A DNA stretch of 64,000 bases from Sulfopaludibacter sp963835555 (GTDB lineage: Bacteria; Acidobacteriota; Terriglobia; Bryobacterales; Bryobacteraceae), in NCBI GenBank assembly GCA_963835555.1, contig CAWIGC010000035.1, forward strand, positions 186,001 to 250,000, written 5' to 3'. Positions 8,394 to 17,132 of the stretch are shown in pieces (the first letter of the stretch is position 1; every line of letters starts with the position of its first letter). The translations under genes were made by a program, and so were the position numbers. The notes under the pieces were generated by a model, which saw only the letters and a program-made list of their open reading frames with translations, did no database searches and was not told the origin of the DNA.

Positions 8394-9965
8394 ATGCACA
8401 AGCTCCAGATTGGCATCATCGATATTGTCTCCAAGGGCCCCACGCGGGCTCTCTATGCGCGCGTGATGAATGCCAACCTGGCCAGCATCATGCCTCAAGT
8501 CATCGGAGTGTGGTGCAGGCAACTGGGGCACGATGTGACCCTGGTCTGCTATACCGGTTTTGAAAACCTGCTGGAGGAATTGCCGGAGAAGCTCGACCTG
8601 CTTTTCATCGGCGCGTTTACCGAGGCAGCCCATACCGCGTACGCTCTGAGCAACCTGTTTCGCACGCGGGGGGCGATTACGGTTCTGGGCGGGCCTCACG
8701 CGCGATGCTACCCCGAGGACGCGCGTCAGTACTTCGATTATGTGCTCGGCTTTACGGACCGGGAGACGTTGCTCGATGTTTTGCAGGATTGCTCGCAGCA
8801 CCGGCCCGTTGGGGTGCAACTCTCGGCGCAGCGCCAGCCGTCGGCGCTGCCCGGGGTCCGCGAGCGTTGGGAGTTTATTGAGCCAACCCTCAAGAAAACG
8901 CCGCTGCTGAAAATGGTCCCGATGATCGGCAGCCTGGGTTGTCCCTATACGTGCAGCTTCTGTATCGACGCGGATGTGCCCTACCAGCCGATCGCTTTTG
9001 ACGTACTGCGGGAAGATCTGAAATTTCTGCTGAAGCAGTTCCGGCGGCCGCTAGTGGCATGGCACGATCCCAATTTCGGTGTGCGGTTCGACGAATCTCT
9101 CGATATGATCGAGAGCGCGGCGCCGCCGGGGTCTATCGACTTCGCCGCGGAGAGCAGCTTGTCCCTGCTATCGGAACCGCACCTGAAGCGGCTCAAACAC
9201 AATGGCTTCAAAGCCCTCTTGCCGGGTATCGAATCGTGGTTCGATTTGGGCAACAAGTCGAAGACCGGCTCCCGCCAGGGGATCGATAAAGTACGGCACG
9301 TGTCCACGCACGTGAACCTGATTCTGAAATACATTCCGTACGTGCAGGCCAACTTCGTCCTGGGACTCGATTCCGATGAAGGCGATGAGCCTTTCGAACT
9401 GACCAGGCGGTTTCTGGACCTGACGCCCGGCGCATTTCCCGGGTATTCTTTATTGACGGCGTTTGGCCGGGCCGCGGCGCTCAATCTGAGCTACCAGCAG
9501 GCCAACCGCGTCTTGCCCTTCCCGTTTCACTTCCTGAATAACAACCAGGCGATGAACGTACGGCCCCGGAATTATGAATGGAGAACCTTTTACGAGCAGT
9601 TGATCGGGCTGACGCGCTATTCGTTCAGCGCTCGCGCGATTGGGCGGCGCTTCCTCGCCACGCAGGGAATGACGTCCCGGTGGATGAACCTCTTGCGGGC
9701 AGTTTCAACAGAAGGATTTGGCAGGCTTAAATTTTACCGCGAGATCCGCGCTCGTCTGGATACCGACCCGCGCTTCTCGCCCTACTTTGAACAGGAAAGT
9801 GACGAATTGCCGGAGTTCTATGTGAACATGGTGCGCAAGGATTTAGGCCAGCTTTGGGAGTGGCTGCCGGAGGGCGGGCTGACTCACGATCCGTACGGTT
9901 ATTTGAAGTCCGAGCGGAGCGCCGCGTTAGTCAGCGCTCCGCTCCATCCGACCGTACAATTATAA
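8394..9965 (+). CDS. B12-binding-type radical SAM protein
   Basis: A 523-residue protein, start taken at the ATG at 8394 (MHKLQIGIIDIV); an upstream in-frame ATG at 8355 is less likely. The first 140 residues have a Rossmann-like cobalamin-binding-domain layout (LDLLFIGAFTEAAHTAYALS, then AITVLGGPHARCYPEDARQY). The radical SAM core follows with the cluster motif GCPYTCSFC (CxxxCxxC, near residue 185) and a C-terminal helical part. Enzymes of this class catalyse methyl transfer or rearrangement on lipids, peptides or secondary metabolites; the substrate cannot be predicted. It is a single gene, convergent with the RRM gene. Confidence 0.85.
   Translation: MHKLQIGIIDIVSKGPTRALYARVMNANLASIMPQVIGVWCRQLGHDVTLVCYTGFENLLEELPEKLDLLFIGAFTEAAHTAYALSNLFRTRGAITVLGGPHARCYPEDARQYFDYVLGFTDRETLLDVLQDCSQHRPVGVQLSAQRQPSALPGVRERWEFIEPTLKKTPLLKMVPMIGSLGCPYTCSFCIDADVPYQPIAFDVLREDLKFLLKQFRRPLVAWHDPNFGVRFDESLDMIESAAPPGSIDFAAESSLSLLSEPHLKRLKHNGFKALLPGIESWFDLGNKSKTGSRQGIDKVRHVSTHVNLILKYIPYVQANFVLGLDSDEGDEPFELTRRFLDLTPGAFPGYSLLTAFGRAAALNLSYQQANRVLPFPFHFLNNNQAMNVRPRNYEWRTFYEQLIGLTRYSFSARAIGRRFLATQGMTSRWMNLLRAVSTEGFGRLKFYREIRARLDTDPRFSPYFEQESDELPEFYVNMVRKDLGQLWEWLPEGGLTHDPYGYLKSERSAALVSAPLHPTVQL
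9912..9944. repeat. 11-bp perfect inverted repeat at the end of the radical SAM gene
   Basis: GAGCGGAGCGC (9912-9922) and GCGCTCCGCTC (9934-9944) are perfect complements with an 11-nt loop. They lie inside the last codons of the radical SAM gene and before the convergent RRM gene. No T-run follows on either side, so it is not a standard intrinsic terminator, although it could slow or process transcripts between the two convergent genes. Confidence 0.45.
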
Positions 9966-9978
9966 CCAGGAAAAGAAC

Positions 9979-10302
9979 TTACCAGCGGTTCTGCCGTCCG
10001 CCGCCACCACCGCCGCCGCGATATCCACCACCGCCACCGCCGCCGCCGCTGCGATTCTCCTTGGGCCTGGCTTCGTTGACATTTAACGCCCGGCCGTCCA
10101 TCTCACGCCCGTTGAGGCCGGCAATCGCGTTAAGACCCTCGCTGTCATTGTTCATCTCAACGAATCCGAAGCCGCGCGCCCGTCCGGTGTCCCGGTCGGT
10201 AACGATATTCACCCGATCGACCGTGCCGTACTGCTCGAACAACGAACGGACGGCATTTTCGGTAGCATCGAAACTGAGGTTTCCTACGAAAATATTCTTC
10301 AC
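9979..10302 (-). CDS. RRM RNA-binding protein with glycine-rich tail
   Basis: A 107-residue protein with one RNA-recognition motif covering residues 1-80: RNP2 is IFVGNL at the start and RNP1 is RGFGFVEM near residue 45. The C-terminal 20 residues are Gly/Arg/Tyr-rich (GGGGGGGYRGGGGGGGR). This matches bacterial glycine-rich Rbp proteins known from cyanobacteria and other phyla, which bind single-stranded RNA and are often cold- or stress-induced. Start is a GTG preceded by GAAAGAAG. It is a single gene; its stop is 13 nt from the convergent radical SAM gene. Confidence 0.92.
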   Translation of the reverse strand: MKNIFVGNLSFDATENAVRSLFEQYGTVDRVNIVTDRDTGRARGFGFVEMNNDSEGLNAIAGLNGREMDGRALNVNEARPKENRSGGGGGGGGYRGGGGGGGRQNRW

Positions 10303-10446
10303 TTAAATCTTCTTTCTGAAATTTGCAGAGCAGCGAATGCGGGCAGGATATCCGGAATACTCCGGACTATACGAGAGGCCGAATCAGCGGACTGTCAAAC
10401 TACAATTTCATCGTTGCACGAATCGATTGCTAATTCAAGAGGCAAA

Positions 10447-10767
10447 TTACGTCGCGCGGTGGCGTTCGTACGCCTTCCAGATTTCCAACGCGGCGGCGTC
10501 GTAGCGCTCTTTGGCGCCGCAATTTCCCTCGCCAAAATCGGTCAGGAATATCTCAAAAAGCAGGTCTTGGAGCGCGCCGAGATGTTCCGCCTCCCGGATG
10601 CGCGAGAGCAGGGCGTCCACCTCGGGATTGTACTCGCCGGTGTTGTGCTTGCCATCCAGGTCCACCGGATTGTGCCGGAACAGGATGTCACTCACGGCGC
10701 GGTAGAAGCTGCCGTATTCTTTCTGCAGCATGCGATGCAGTTGTCGATCTGCGGTTTCCGGCGGCAT
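10447..10767 (-). CDS. Small cytosolic hypothetical protein (DUF1871-like pattern)
   Basis: A 106-residue acidic, helical protein: RAVSDILFRHNPVDL, NTGEYNPEVDALLSRIREAE, then GNCGAKERYDAAALEIW. The order 'helix with LFxHxPxxL, then EYxPEVxxLLxRI' resembles DUF1871/immunity-like small proteins, but the match is from memory and weak. No signal peptide or membrane segment. It lies between the RRM gene and the sigma-54 activator with its own spacing, so it is probably separate from both. Confidence 0.6.
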   Translation of the reverse strand: MPPETADRQLHRMLQKEYGSFYRAVSDILFRHNPVDLDGKHNTGEYNPEVDALLSRIREAEHLGALQDLLFEIFLTDFGEGNCGAKERYDAAALEIWKAYERHRAT

Positions 10768-10810
10768 GACTTAACTCTAGCAGAGCGACCCCGCTGCGCG
10801 CCGCATCCGG

Positions 10811-12181
10811 TCAACCCTGAGTCGCCGCATCAGCTTCCATGTCCTCCACCAGACGATACAGGGTAGCACGGTGAATGCCCAGAATCCTGGCGGCTTCGGC
10901 TTTATTTCCCTGGACCGCCGCCAGCACGCGCAGCGCGTGCCTGCGATGCACTTCCGCCATGGGGCACAGATCCTCGTCGCCGCTCTTAGCCACGTGGGCC
11001 GGCGATACCAGATTGTCGGGAAAGTCGTGAACGTCGATCAGGTCCCCTTCGCACATCATGCAGGCATGCCCCAGCACGTTCTCCAGTTCCCGCACGTTCC
11101 CGGGCCAGGAATACCGGTTGAGCACGGCCTGTCCGCGTTGCGTGATACCCCTGATATTCTTGAGGTATTCCGCGGCGAATCGCTCCATGAAGTGCCGTTC
11201 CAGCAGCGGCAGGTCTTCTTTCCGGTCGGCCAACCGCGGCAGATGGATTTCGAGCATCGAGAGCCGGTAGAAAAGATCCTCGCGGAAGAGTTTCTGTTCC
11301 ACCATCTCCCGAAGGTCGCGATTGGTGGCGGCGATCACTCTCACGTCGGCCTTCCGCGGCGCCGGCGAGCCGACCCGCTGGAACTCGCGCGTTTCCAGAA
11401 CGCGCAGCAGTTTTGTCTGGGTGGTCAACGGGAGGTCGCCAATCTCGTCCAGAAACACCGTGCCGCCCGAGGCGTATTCGAACAGTCCTGCTTTGTCCTG
11501 CGCGGCCCCGGTGAATGCCCCCTTTACGTGTCCAAAGAGCTCGCTTTCAAACAGCGTTTCCACAATCGCCGAGGAGTTGCATACCGCAAACCGGGCGGAG
11601 GACACCGGACTCAACTGATGCAGCGCGAGTGCCACCAGCTCTTTTCCGGTGCCGGTGGCGCCGGTGATCAGGGCCGTCTTGAAATGCGGCGCGGCTCGCC
11701 GGATCCGCGCGAAGACTTCCAGCATCAGCGGACTGCGCCCCACCATCCCTTCGAACCGGCAGGTTTTCAGCAGCTCGCCGTCCAGTTGGAGCGCCCGCTG
11801 CCGGCGTTCGTACTCCGCGATCAATCCCCCGATCCGCTCCCGCAAGTGCGCCAGCGAAAGCGGCTTGGTCAGGTAATCGGCAGCTCCTTTACGGATGGCA
11901 TCCACGGCGGATTCGGCGGAGTAGCATCCGGTGATCAGGATCACTTCCGTGGCCGGCGCCGCTTGCAGAATCCGTTCCAATACTTCGATGCCGTTCATGC
12001 CCGGCATCACCAGGTCGAGCAGAACAATCTCCGGCTGACGCCGCAATGCGAGCTCCAGGCCGGCTTGGGGATCCTGCGCGGTCAGGATCGTGAGTTCTTC
12101 GCGCGCCAGCCCATCCTGGATCAACTCCAGGGACTTGGCGTCGTCATCGATGGCCAGCAGCGTTACCTGCGTTCCCGTCAT
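10811..12181 (-). CDS. NtrC-family sigma-54-dependent response regulator
   Basis: A 456-residue activator. The N-terminal receiver (residues 1-120) has the phospho-acceptor in VLLDLVMPG and the switch lysine in DYLTKPLS. The AAA+ domain (about 140-365) contains Walker A GATGTGKE, the sigma-54-contacting GAFTGA loop and Walker B GGTVFLDEIGDL. The C-terminal Fis-type helix-turn-helix (AARILGIHRATLYRLVEDM) binds DNA. Start chosen at the ATG at 12181, with GGAGG six nt upstream. It overlaps the preceding receiver gene by four bases (ATGA) and is the output of the kinase operon. Its target genes are not identifiable here. Confidence 0.95.
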   Translation of the reverse strand: MTGTQVTLLAIDDDAKSLELIQDGLAREELTILTAQDPQAGLELALRRQPEIVLLDLVMPGMNGIEVLERILQAAPATEVILITGCYSAESAVDAIRKGAADYLTKPLSLAHLRERIGGLIAEYERRQRALQLDGELLKTCRFEGMVGRSPLMLEVFARIRRAAPHFKTALITGATGTGKELVALALHQLSPVSSARFAVCNSSAIVETLFESELFGHVKGAFTGAAQDKAGLFEYASGGTVFLDEIGDLPLTTQTKLLRVLETREFQRVGSPAPRKADVRVIAATNRDLREMVEQKLFREDLFYRLSMLEIHLPRLADRKEDLPLLERHFMERFAAEYLKNIRGITQRGQAVLNRYSWPGNVRELENVLGHACMMCEGDLIDVHDFPDNLVSPAHVAKSGDEDLCPMAEVHRRHALRVLAAVQGNKAEAARILGIHRATLYRLVEDMEADAATQG

Positions 12182-12576
12182 GAACAACCTCCGCTCTCAT
12201 CCCGGTCCTGCCTGGAATGCAACAGCTCCTCCACTTGACGCCGCAAGGCGGCTGCGCTGACGGGCTTGGGGATGTACGCATCGAAACCTGCGGAGAGAAT
12301 CCTGTCCCGGTCCGGTTGCAGGACGTTGGCTGTCACGGCTACCACCGGCAGCCTCTCCCACTGCGGGTCCTGCCTGAGTGCGCGCAATACCGCAAAACCG
12401 TCCAGCAGCGGCATCTCCAGATCCAGCAGGACCAGGTCCGGTCTCTCCCCGGCGATCAGATCCAAGGCCTCTCTCCCATTGCACGCGTCCAGAATCTGAA
12501 ACTCAGCCGTTTGTAAAATGTCACGGATCAACTCGCGGCTGATCCGGTTGTCATCGGCGACCAGGATCTTGCTCAT
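12178..12576 (-). CDS. Single-domain response regulator (CheY-like)
   Basis: A 132-residue stand-alone receiver starting at the ATG at 12576 (MSKILVADDNRISRELIRDI). It has the acidic pair (ADDN), the phospho-acceptor in LVLLDLEMPLLDG and the conserved Lys in YIPKPVSA. It overlaps the kinase stop by four bases and the sigma-54 activator start by four bases, so all three genes should be translationally coupled. It lacks an output domain; it probably relays or buffers phosphate between the kinase and the NtrC-type regulator. Confidence 0.93.
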   Translation of the reverse strand: MSKILVADDNRISRELIRDILQTAEFQILDACNGREALDLIAGERPDLVLLDLEMPLLDGFAVLRALRQDPQWERLPVVAVTANVLQPDRDRILSAGFDAYIPKPVSAAALRRQVEELLHSRQDRDESGGCS

Positions 12577-15392
12577 ATTCCTACCGCATCCGCATCCGCC
12601 GCGCCGGCCGGCGCGGGACCGTCCATACTGTCCGGGCCCAGGGAAAAGAAGAAGCAACTGCCCTTCTCCGGAGTGCTCTCGACGGCAATCGTCCCGCCAT
12701 GCAACTCGGTCAGACGGCGAGTGATCGACAGTCCCAGCCCTGTGCCCTCTTTGACTGCGCCGGGCGCGACCGACGCCTGGCGAAACTCATCGAATATGCC
12801 CGCCAGTTCTTCCGCCGCGATGCCGATGCCGGTATCGTGAACGCAGAAGCACAGCGCGCCCTCGCGCATGCATGTGGTAATCCAGACTCGCCCTCCCTCC
12901 GGCGTGAATTTCACCGCGTTGCTCAGAAGGTTATAGAGAATCTGCTTGAATCGGATCCGGTCGGCGTGGATGTTTACGTCCTCAAGCACCCGGTTCTCAA
13001 TTGCAATACTCTTGATCTGCGCCAGCGGCGTGATCACCGAAAGCACCTCGGACAAGGCTTCAGTGGCGCTGAGGTTCTCACGGTGCAGATCGATACGGCC
13101 CGCGTCGATCTTCGACAGGTCGAGCACGTCGTTGACAATCTGCAGCAAATGCCGGGCGCCCTCCCGTACGTTCCCGACGAAGCGCCGGTAGGTTGGATGC
13201 AGCGGACCGGCCGGTTCCTCTCCCAGCAGGTCCGAGTAGCCGATGATCGCGTTAAGCGGCGTGCGCAGTTCGTGGCTCATGTGCGCCACAAACTCCGACT
13301 TCATGCGATTGGTGCGTTCCACCTCCTGATTCCGAAGTTCCAACTCCCCGTTCACCCGCGCCAGTTCCTCGGTGCGCTCGGCCACCCGCCGCTCCAGGTC
13401 CGCATTGAGTTTCCGGATCTGCTCTTCAGCCTCTTTCCGCTCCGTAATGTCCTGCGTAATCCCAGCGAATCGCCACAGGCGGCCCTGGCTGTCGCGAACC
13501 GGAAACGCACGGTCCCATACCCAGCGCACCGACCCGTCCGGACGCACAATGCGATACTGCTGGTTCCATTCCGATCCGCGCAGCGCCTCTTCCACGCCGG
13601 TCCGCACGCGCTCCTGGTCTGCCGGATGAACCGCATCCAGAAACGACCACGGGTTGTCATACAGTTCCCGGCAGGGGCGCCCCAGAATCCTCTCGTAGAC
13701 CGGGCTGACATACAGGATACTGGAGAGATCCGCATCGGTGATCCAGAACATCTCTTCGATGTTCTCCGCCATCTGCCGAAACCGTTCCTCGCTCTCGCGT
13801 AGCGCCTGCTCGGCCCTGTTGGACTTGGTGATGTCCATGGAGTAGCCGATCATTCCCATAGCCTCACCGTGTTCATCGCGAAGCAGTGAAAGGGACAGAT
13901 GCGCCAACACCTCCTCGCCGGATTTGCGGTACATGCGCGTAATCGCTTCATGAGACCCGCTGGTCTTCAGGGGAGCGATGATCTTCTCCTCGAGAAACTG
14001 ACGGTCTTCCGGCGAGTACAGAATCGAGATGTGTTTTCCAATGGCTTCCTCCGCCGAAAATCCGGTGAGCGTTTCCGCGCCCGGATTCCAACTCGTGATG
14101 TACCCGGAAAGGTCCGTCGATATGATGGAATCGTGTACCTGCCGGATAATCTGCGCCTGATGCTCGAGGGCCCTCTCCGCCTCCCGGCGCCGCCGATCGC
14201 GCTCCATGGTCTCCAGAGCGAAGGAAAGGTCCGCCGTAACTTCATCGAGCAATGCCACAATCTGCGTGTCGAAGAAGTCGCTGTCGCCCGCGTACAGCGT
14301 GAACGCTCCAATGACGTTGCCCTCAATCCGCACGGGAAACGAGGCGGAGGAGCGGTATCCGCGCGCCAGAGCCTCATTCCTCCAGGGCAGCAGTTGGGGA
14401 TCCACGGCAATATCCCGGCACACAAAATGGCGGCCCTCGCGCAACGCCCTTCCTGTCGGACCCTGCCCCTCGGGCGTTTCTTTCAGGGTGATCCGAATGT
14501 GCCCCAGGTATCCCTCATCGACTCCGGCAGAAGCGGCCGGAACGATATAGCCTGTACCCCAGTCCATCAGGCCTATCCAGGCCATGCGGACCAGGTTGCT
14601 CTCTACTCCGATCCGGCACACGGCGTCCAAAAGGGCATCCCGCTCCCGCAGGTGTACAATCGCCTGGCTCACCTTGCTGAGCACCGCGTAGAAGCGATTC
14701 CAGCGCAGCACCTTTTGCTCCGACAGTTTCCGCCGTCCGACCTCCCGGTTCAGATGGTAATACACAGCGGCAAGGATGCCGAAACCCAGGAGAGTTCCAA
14801 ATGCCAGGGTAAGAAGGGAGCGCTCGGCGGAGCGGTGCGTACGCTCCAGCCAGGCGCTCAATAACAGGTGCTCATTTTCCTTCATGCCCTCGACCTGGCT
14901 TCGGATCTGGTCCATCAAAGCGTGGCCCCGGCCGGTGAAGAAAAACTGCAGTCCGGCTTGCATGCCCTGTTCTTTCCGCCGTTCAATCATCCGGCTGTGG
15001 TGGGCCAGTTTCTCGGCAATCGGACCGCGGAGCGTATTCAACAGCTCGCGTTGTTTCGGATCGCCGGCGATCAGCAGTTCCAGCTCGCCCAGCGTCCGGT
15101 CCACCTTCTGTAACGCCGTGTGATACGGCTCCAGATAGAATTCCTGCCCGGCCACCAGGTATCCGCGCGCGGCGCTCTCCGCTTCCAGAACCTCAACCAG
15201 GATGATGTCCAGGTTCTGGCGGACCTCTTGCGCGTGAAATACCACGGCTTCACTGGCAAGGAGGTTTCGGATGCTCTGGTAGGACACCGCACCGATCGCG
15301 AGTAGAATCGCCAATGCCAGGGCGAACCCTGCCTGGACTGCCCTGGTGGGCACAGGTGCTTCCGGCGTCAGCTCTACCTCATGGAAGGCCAT
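12573..15392 (-). CDS. Membrane sensor histidine kinase (CHASE3-GAF-PAS-PAS-HisKA-HATPase)
   Basis: A 939-residue kinase. Two membrane helices (about 18-42 and 190-215) bracket a CHASE3 extracytoplasmic sensor (EVLEAESAARGYLVAGQEFY). A GAF domain follows (NRFYAVLSKVSQAIVHLRER), then a PAS domain (VHDSIISTDLSGYITSWNPG) and a second PAS/PAC (SSILYVSPVYERILGRP). The dimerisation domain carries the phospho-histidine in FVAHMSHELRTPLN. The ATPase domain has the N box (ILYNLLSNAVKF), G1 (DTGIGI) and G2 (GTGLGLSI). There is no fused receiver; two receivers follow in the operon. Unpaired upstream, 175 bp from the next gene. Confidence 0.95.
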   Translation of the reverse strand: MAFHEVELTPEAPVPTRAVQAGFALALAILLAIGAVSYQSIRNLLASEAVVFHAQEVRQNLDIILVEVLEAESAARGYLVAGQEFYLEPYHTALQKVDRTLGELELLIAGDPKQRELLNTLRGPIAEKLAHHSRMIERRKEQGMQAGLQFFFTGRGHALMDQIRSQVEGMKENEHLLLSAWLERTHRSAERSLLTLAFGTLLGFGILAAVYYHLNREVGRRKLSEQKVLRWNRFYAVLSKVSQAIVHLRERDALLDAVCRIGVESNLVRMAWIGLMDWGTGYIVPAASAGVDEGYLGHIRITLKETPEGQGPTGRALREGRHFVCRDIAVDPQLLPWRNEALARGYRSSASFPVRIEGNVIGAFTLYAGDSDFFDTQIVALLDEVTADLSFALETMERDRRRREAERALEHQAQIIRQVHDSIISTDLSGYITSWNPGAETLTGFSAEEAIGKHISILYSPEDRQFLEEKIIAPLKTSGSHEAITRMYRKSGEEVLAHLSLSLLRDEHGEAMGMIGYSMDITKSNRAEQALRESEERFRQMAENIEEMFWITDADLSSILYVSPVYERILGRPCRELYDNPWSFLDAVHPADQERVRTGVEEALRGSEWNQQYRIVRPDGSVRWVWDRAFPVRDSQGRLWRFAGITQDITERKEAEEQIRKLNADLERRVAERTEELARVNGELELRNQEVERTNRMKSEFVAHMSHELRTPLNAIIGYSDLLGEEPAGPLHPTYRRFVGNVREGARHLLQIVNDVLDLSKIDAGRIDLHRENLSATEALSEVLSVITPLAQIKSIAIENRVLEDVNIHADRIRFKQILYNLLSNAVKFTPEGGRVWITTCMREGALCFCVHDTGIGIAAEELAGIFDEFRQASVAPGAVKEGTGLGLSITRRLTELHGGTIAVESTPEKGSCFFFSLGPDSMDGPAPAGAADADAVGI

Positions 15393-15567
15393 TAAGAGGC
15401 TCCATTATCTAAATATAGATTCTCGCTCACTCCGTGCATTTCGCAAAATTATCGTGGAACGTCGCAAATCTGTGCGTCCGCCGCCGGGGCATGTGCAACT
15501 TACGGGCCGATTGAGCGGGTTTCGCAGAGCGGTGTGAAAGTTGCAAGAGAAATAGGGGATTTTCAGT

Positions 15568-16092
15568 GTGAGAAACGGTGTAGCGGAGCAAAACGTGGCG
15601 GTAGCCGTTTATGGGGCTTCCTCGGAAGCGATGGCGGCTATCCGGCAACTTCGGCAATCCGGCTTCGACATGAGGAAGGTTTCGGTTGCCAGCCGGTACG
15701 ACTCTGGCGAAGGAGCCGTTGTCGGCTTTCACTATGCCGGCGACCGCATGCGGTACGCCGGCAAGCCGGATGAGTTTTGGGGGCTGCTGTGGGGCGTGTT
15801 GTTCGGTTGGGCTTATTTCCTGATCCCCGAATTCGGCCCGGTGCTGGCTCTGGGGCCGTTGGGCGCCTGGATCGCGGCGGTCTTGAACAACGTGCCGGTA
15901 TTTGGCGGGCTGAGCGTGTTCGGCGCCGGCCTCTACTCCGTCGGCATTCCGAAGGATAATGTGCTCCGGTACGAAGCCTGCGTGAAGGCTGGCAGTGTCC
16001 TGGTGGTCGCCCACGGCACCTCCGAGGAAACCGGCAAAGCGCGGGTAATCCTGCACTCCGGCCTGCAGGGAGGCCGCTCCGAGACGGCTTAG
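15568..16092 (+). CDS. YflT/general-stress-like membrane protein
   Basis: A 174-residue protein from a GTG at 15568, preceded by AGGGGAT. The N-terminal part resembles general-stress YflT-like domains (VAVAVYGASSEAMAAIRQLR, ...DMRKVSVASR). A Gly-rich hydrophobic region follows (FWGLLWGVLFGWAYFLIPEF...GAWIAAVLNN). The C-terminal segment (GIPKDNVLRYEACVKAGSVL, VVAHGTSEE) is typical of DUF1269/YflT-type proteins that sit at membranes. Function unknown, probably stress-related. It lies upstream of an ECF sigma gene but is separated from it by 311 bp. Confidence 0.7.
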   Translation: MRNGVAEQNVAVAVYGASSEAMAAIRQLRQSGFDMRKVSVASRYDSGEGAVVGFHYAGDRMRYAGKPDEFWGLLWGVLFGWAYFLIPEFGPVLALGPLGAWIAAVLNNVPVFGGLSVFGAGLYSVGIPKDNVLRYEACVKAGSVLVVAHGTSEETGKARVILHSGLQGGRSETA

Positions 16093-16403
16093 TACGCCAT
16101 TCGATTGGGCCGCCGATGGCCTTCCAGCCTGAATCCATCCCTCCTTCCACTTGGCGATCCGCAGCAATTCGCTACCGGGCATTTTCGGAAAGGGCGGATT
16201 GTCGCACTTCACCGTGAACGCATCCCTTGCGGGTCTGCTCCAACTATTGCATGACGGCGCCGATTTGTTGCAGGAAACGCCAGTTTCGCAAAAAGAACTG
16301 AAGCGCCATCCAGGAACCCTCGTCATTTCTACCGAACTTACTGAAAACGAGGTACTTGTTAGGCTGGTCCGGGTGGCGGCCGGAATGCAATACCGGATCT
16401 GAC
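16093..16403. other. 311-bp intergenic region upstream of the ECF sigma gene
   Basis: The stretch between the stress-protein gene and the sigma-factor gene has short open frames on both strands, but none with protein-like composition or a ribosome-binding site. It should hold the sigma gene promoter. No terminator, tRNA or riboswitch was recognised. Confidence 0.4.
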
Positions 16404-17015
16404 ATGACTACAACGCTCACTGACGAAGAGGTTATCCAATGCGTCAGGGCGGGTGACACGGAGTCGTACCAGATCCTGGCGTCCCGCCATCAGCAGAGAC
16501 TGAATCGCATCGCGCGAAGATTCGCGCGCAACGAATCGGATGCCGAGGATGCCGTTCAGGGCGCACACCTGCTGGCTTTGAAGCACTTCCATCAGTTCGA
16601 GGGGCGCTCTACATACGTCCAGTGGATGGCGTCCATTACCATTAACGAAGTCCGTACCGGCTACCGGCGAAACCGGATTTCCGGCAACGTGGAGGAACTC
16701 CAGGATTGCTATCCGGCTCCGTCGCCGAGCCCGGAACAATTGGCCATCGGCGGAGACATCCAGCGAATCGTGGACGATGCTTTGGACCGGATTCCGGCGG
16801 CCTATAGCACGGTATTCCGGATGCGCGAACTGGCAGCCATGAGCACGGCCGAGACAGGGCGCCGCCTCGGTCTGAGCGAAGCGTGTGTAAAATCCCGCAT
16901 GCACCGCGCCCGCTCGATGCTGCGGCGCTCCATTGGGGACCAACTGGCGTCACGGGAATTCCGGCAACCTCCCCGCGGACCCGGTATGTGCCAGGCTTTC
17001 GGGGGGACTTCCTAA
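16404..17015 (+). CDS. ECF RNA polymerase sigma factor
   Basis: A 203-residue sigma-70-family factor from the ATG at 16404; an upstream alternative adds an unlikely Trp/Gly/Arg-rich leader. Region 2 spans about residues 10-95 (SYQILASRHQQRLNRIARRF, ESDAEDAVQGAHLLALKH, YVQWMASITINEVR). Region 4 spans about 125-180 (ALDRIPAAYSTVFRMRELA, STAETGRRLGLSEACVKSRM HR). It directs transcription of its own regulon. No anti-sigma gene follows; the next gene is a TlpA-like thioredoxin behind a terminator-like hairpin. Confidence 0.93.
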   Translation: MTTTLTDEEVIQCVRAGDTESYQILASRHQQRLNRIARRFARNESDAEDAVQGAHLLALKHFHQFEGRSTYVQWMASITINEVRTGYRRNRISGNVEELQDCYPAPSPSPEQLAIGGDIQRIVDDALDRIPAAYSTVFRMRELAAMSTAETGRRLGLSEACVKSRMHRARSMLRRSIGDQLASREFRQPPRGPGMCQAFGGTS

Positions 17016-17049
17016 GCCCGAGCGGCTATCACCCAACCCCCCCGCGGCG

Positions 17050-17080
17050 GCGGCGAGCCGCACTCCTCGCCGCTTCTTTC
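17050..17080 (+). terminator. Probable intrinsic terminator after the ECF sigma gene
   Basis: GCGGCGAG (17050-17057) pairs perfectly with CTCGCCGC (17066-17073) across an 8-nt loop and is followed by TTCTTTC. The T-run is imperfect but the position 35 bp after the stop is typical. Confidence 0.55.
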
Positions 17081-17132
17081 CTGCCGTGAAGCGCGCTGTA
17101 ACCAGCCGCCGGAAAATGAATCATTAATAGTG

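Noticed and set aside
9912..9944. Intrinsic terminator of the radical SAM gene
   Set aside because: Excellent stem but no T-run on either strand, and it lies inside the coding sequence; kept only as an inverted repeat.
10871..12238. Plus-strand open frame of 455 codons
   Set aside because: Antisense shadow of the sigma-54 activator, whose frame carries all catalytic motifs.
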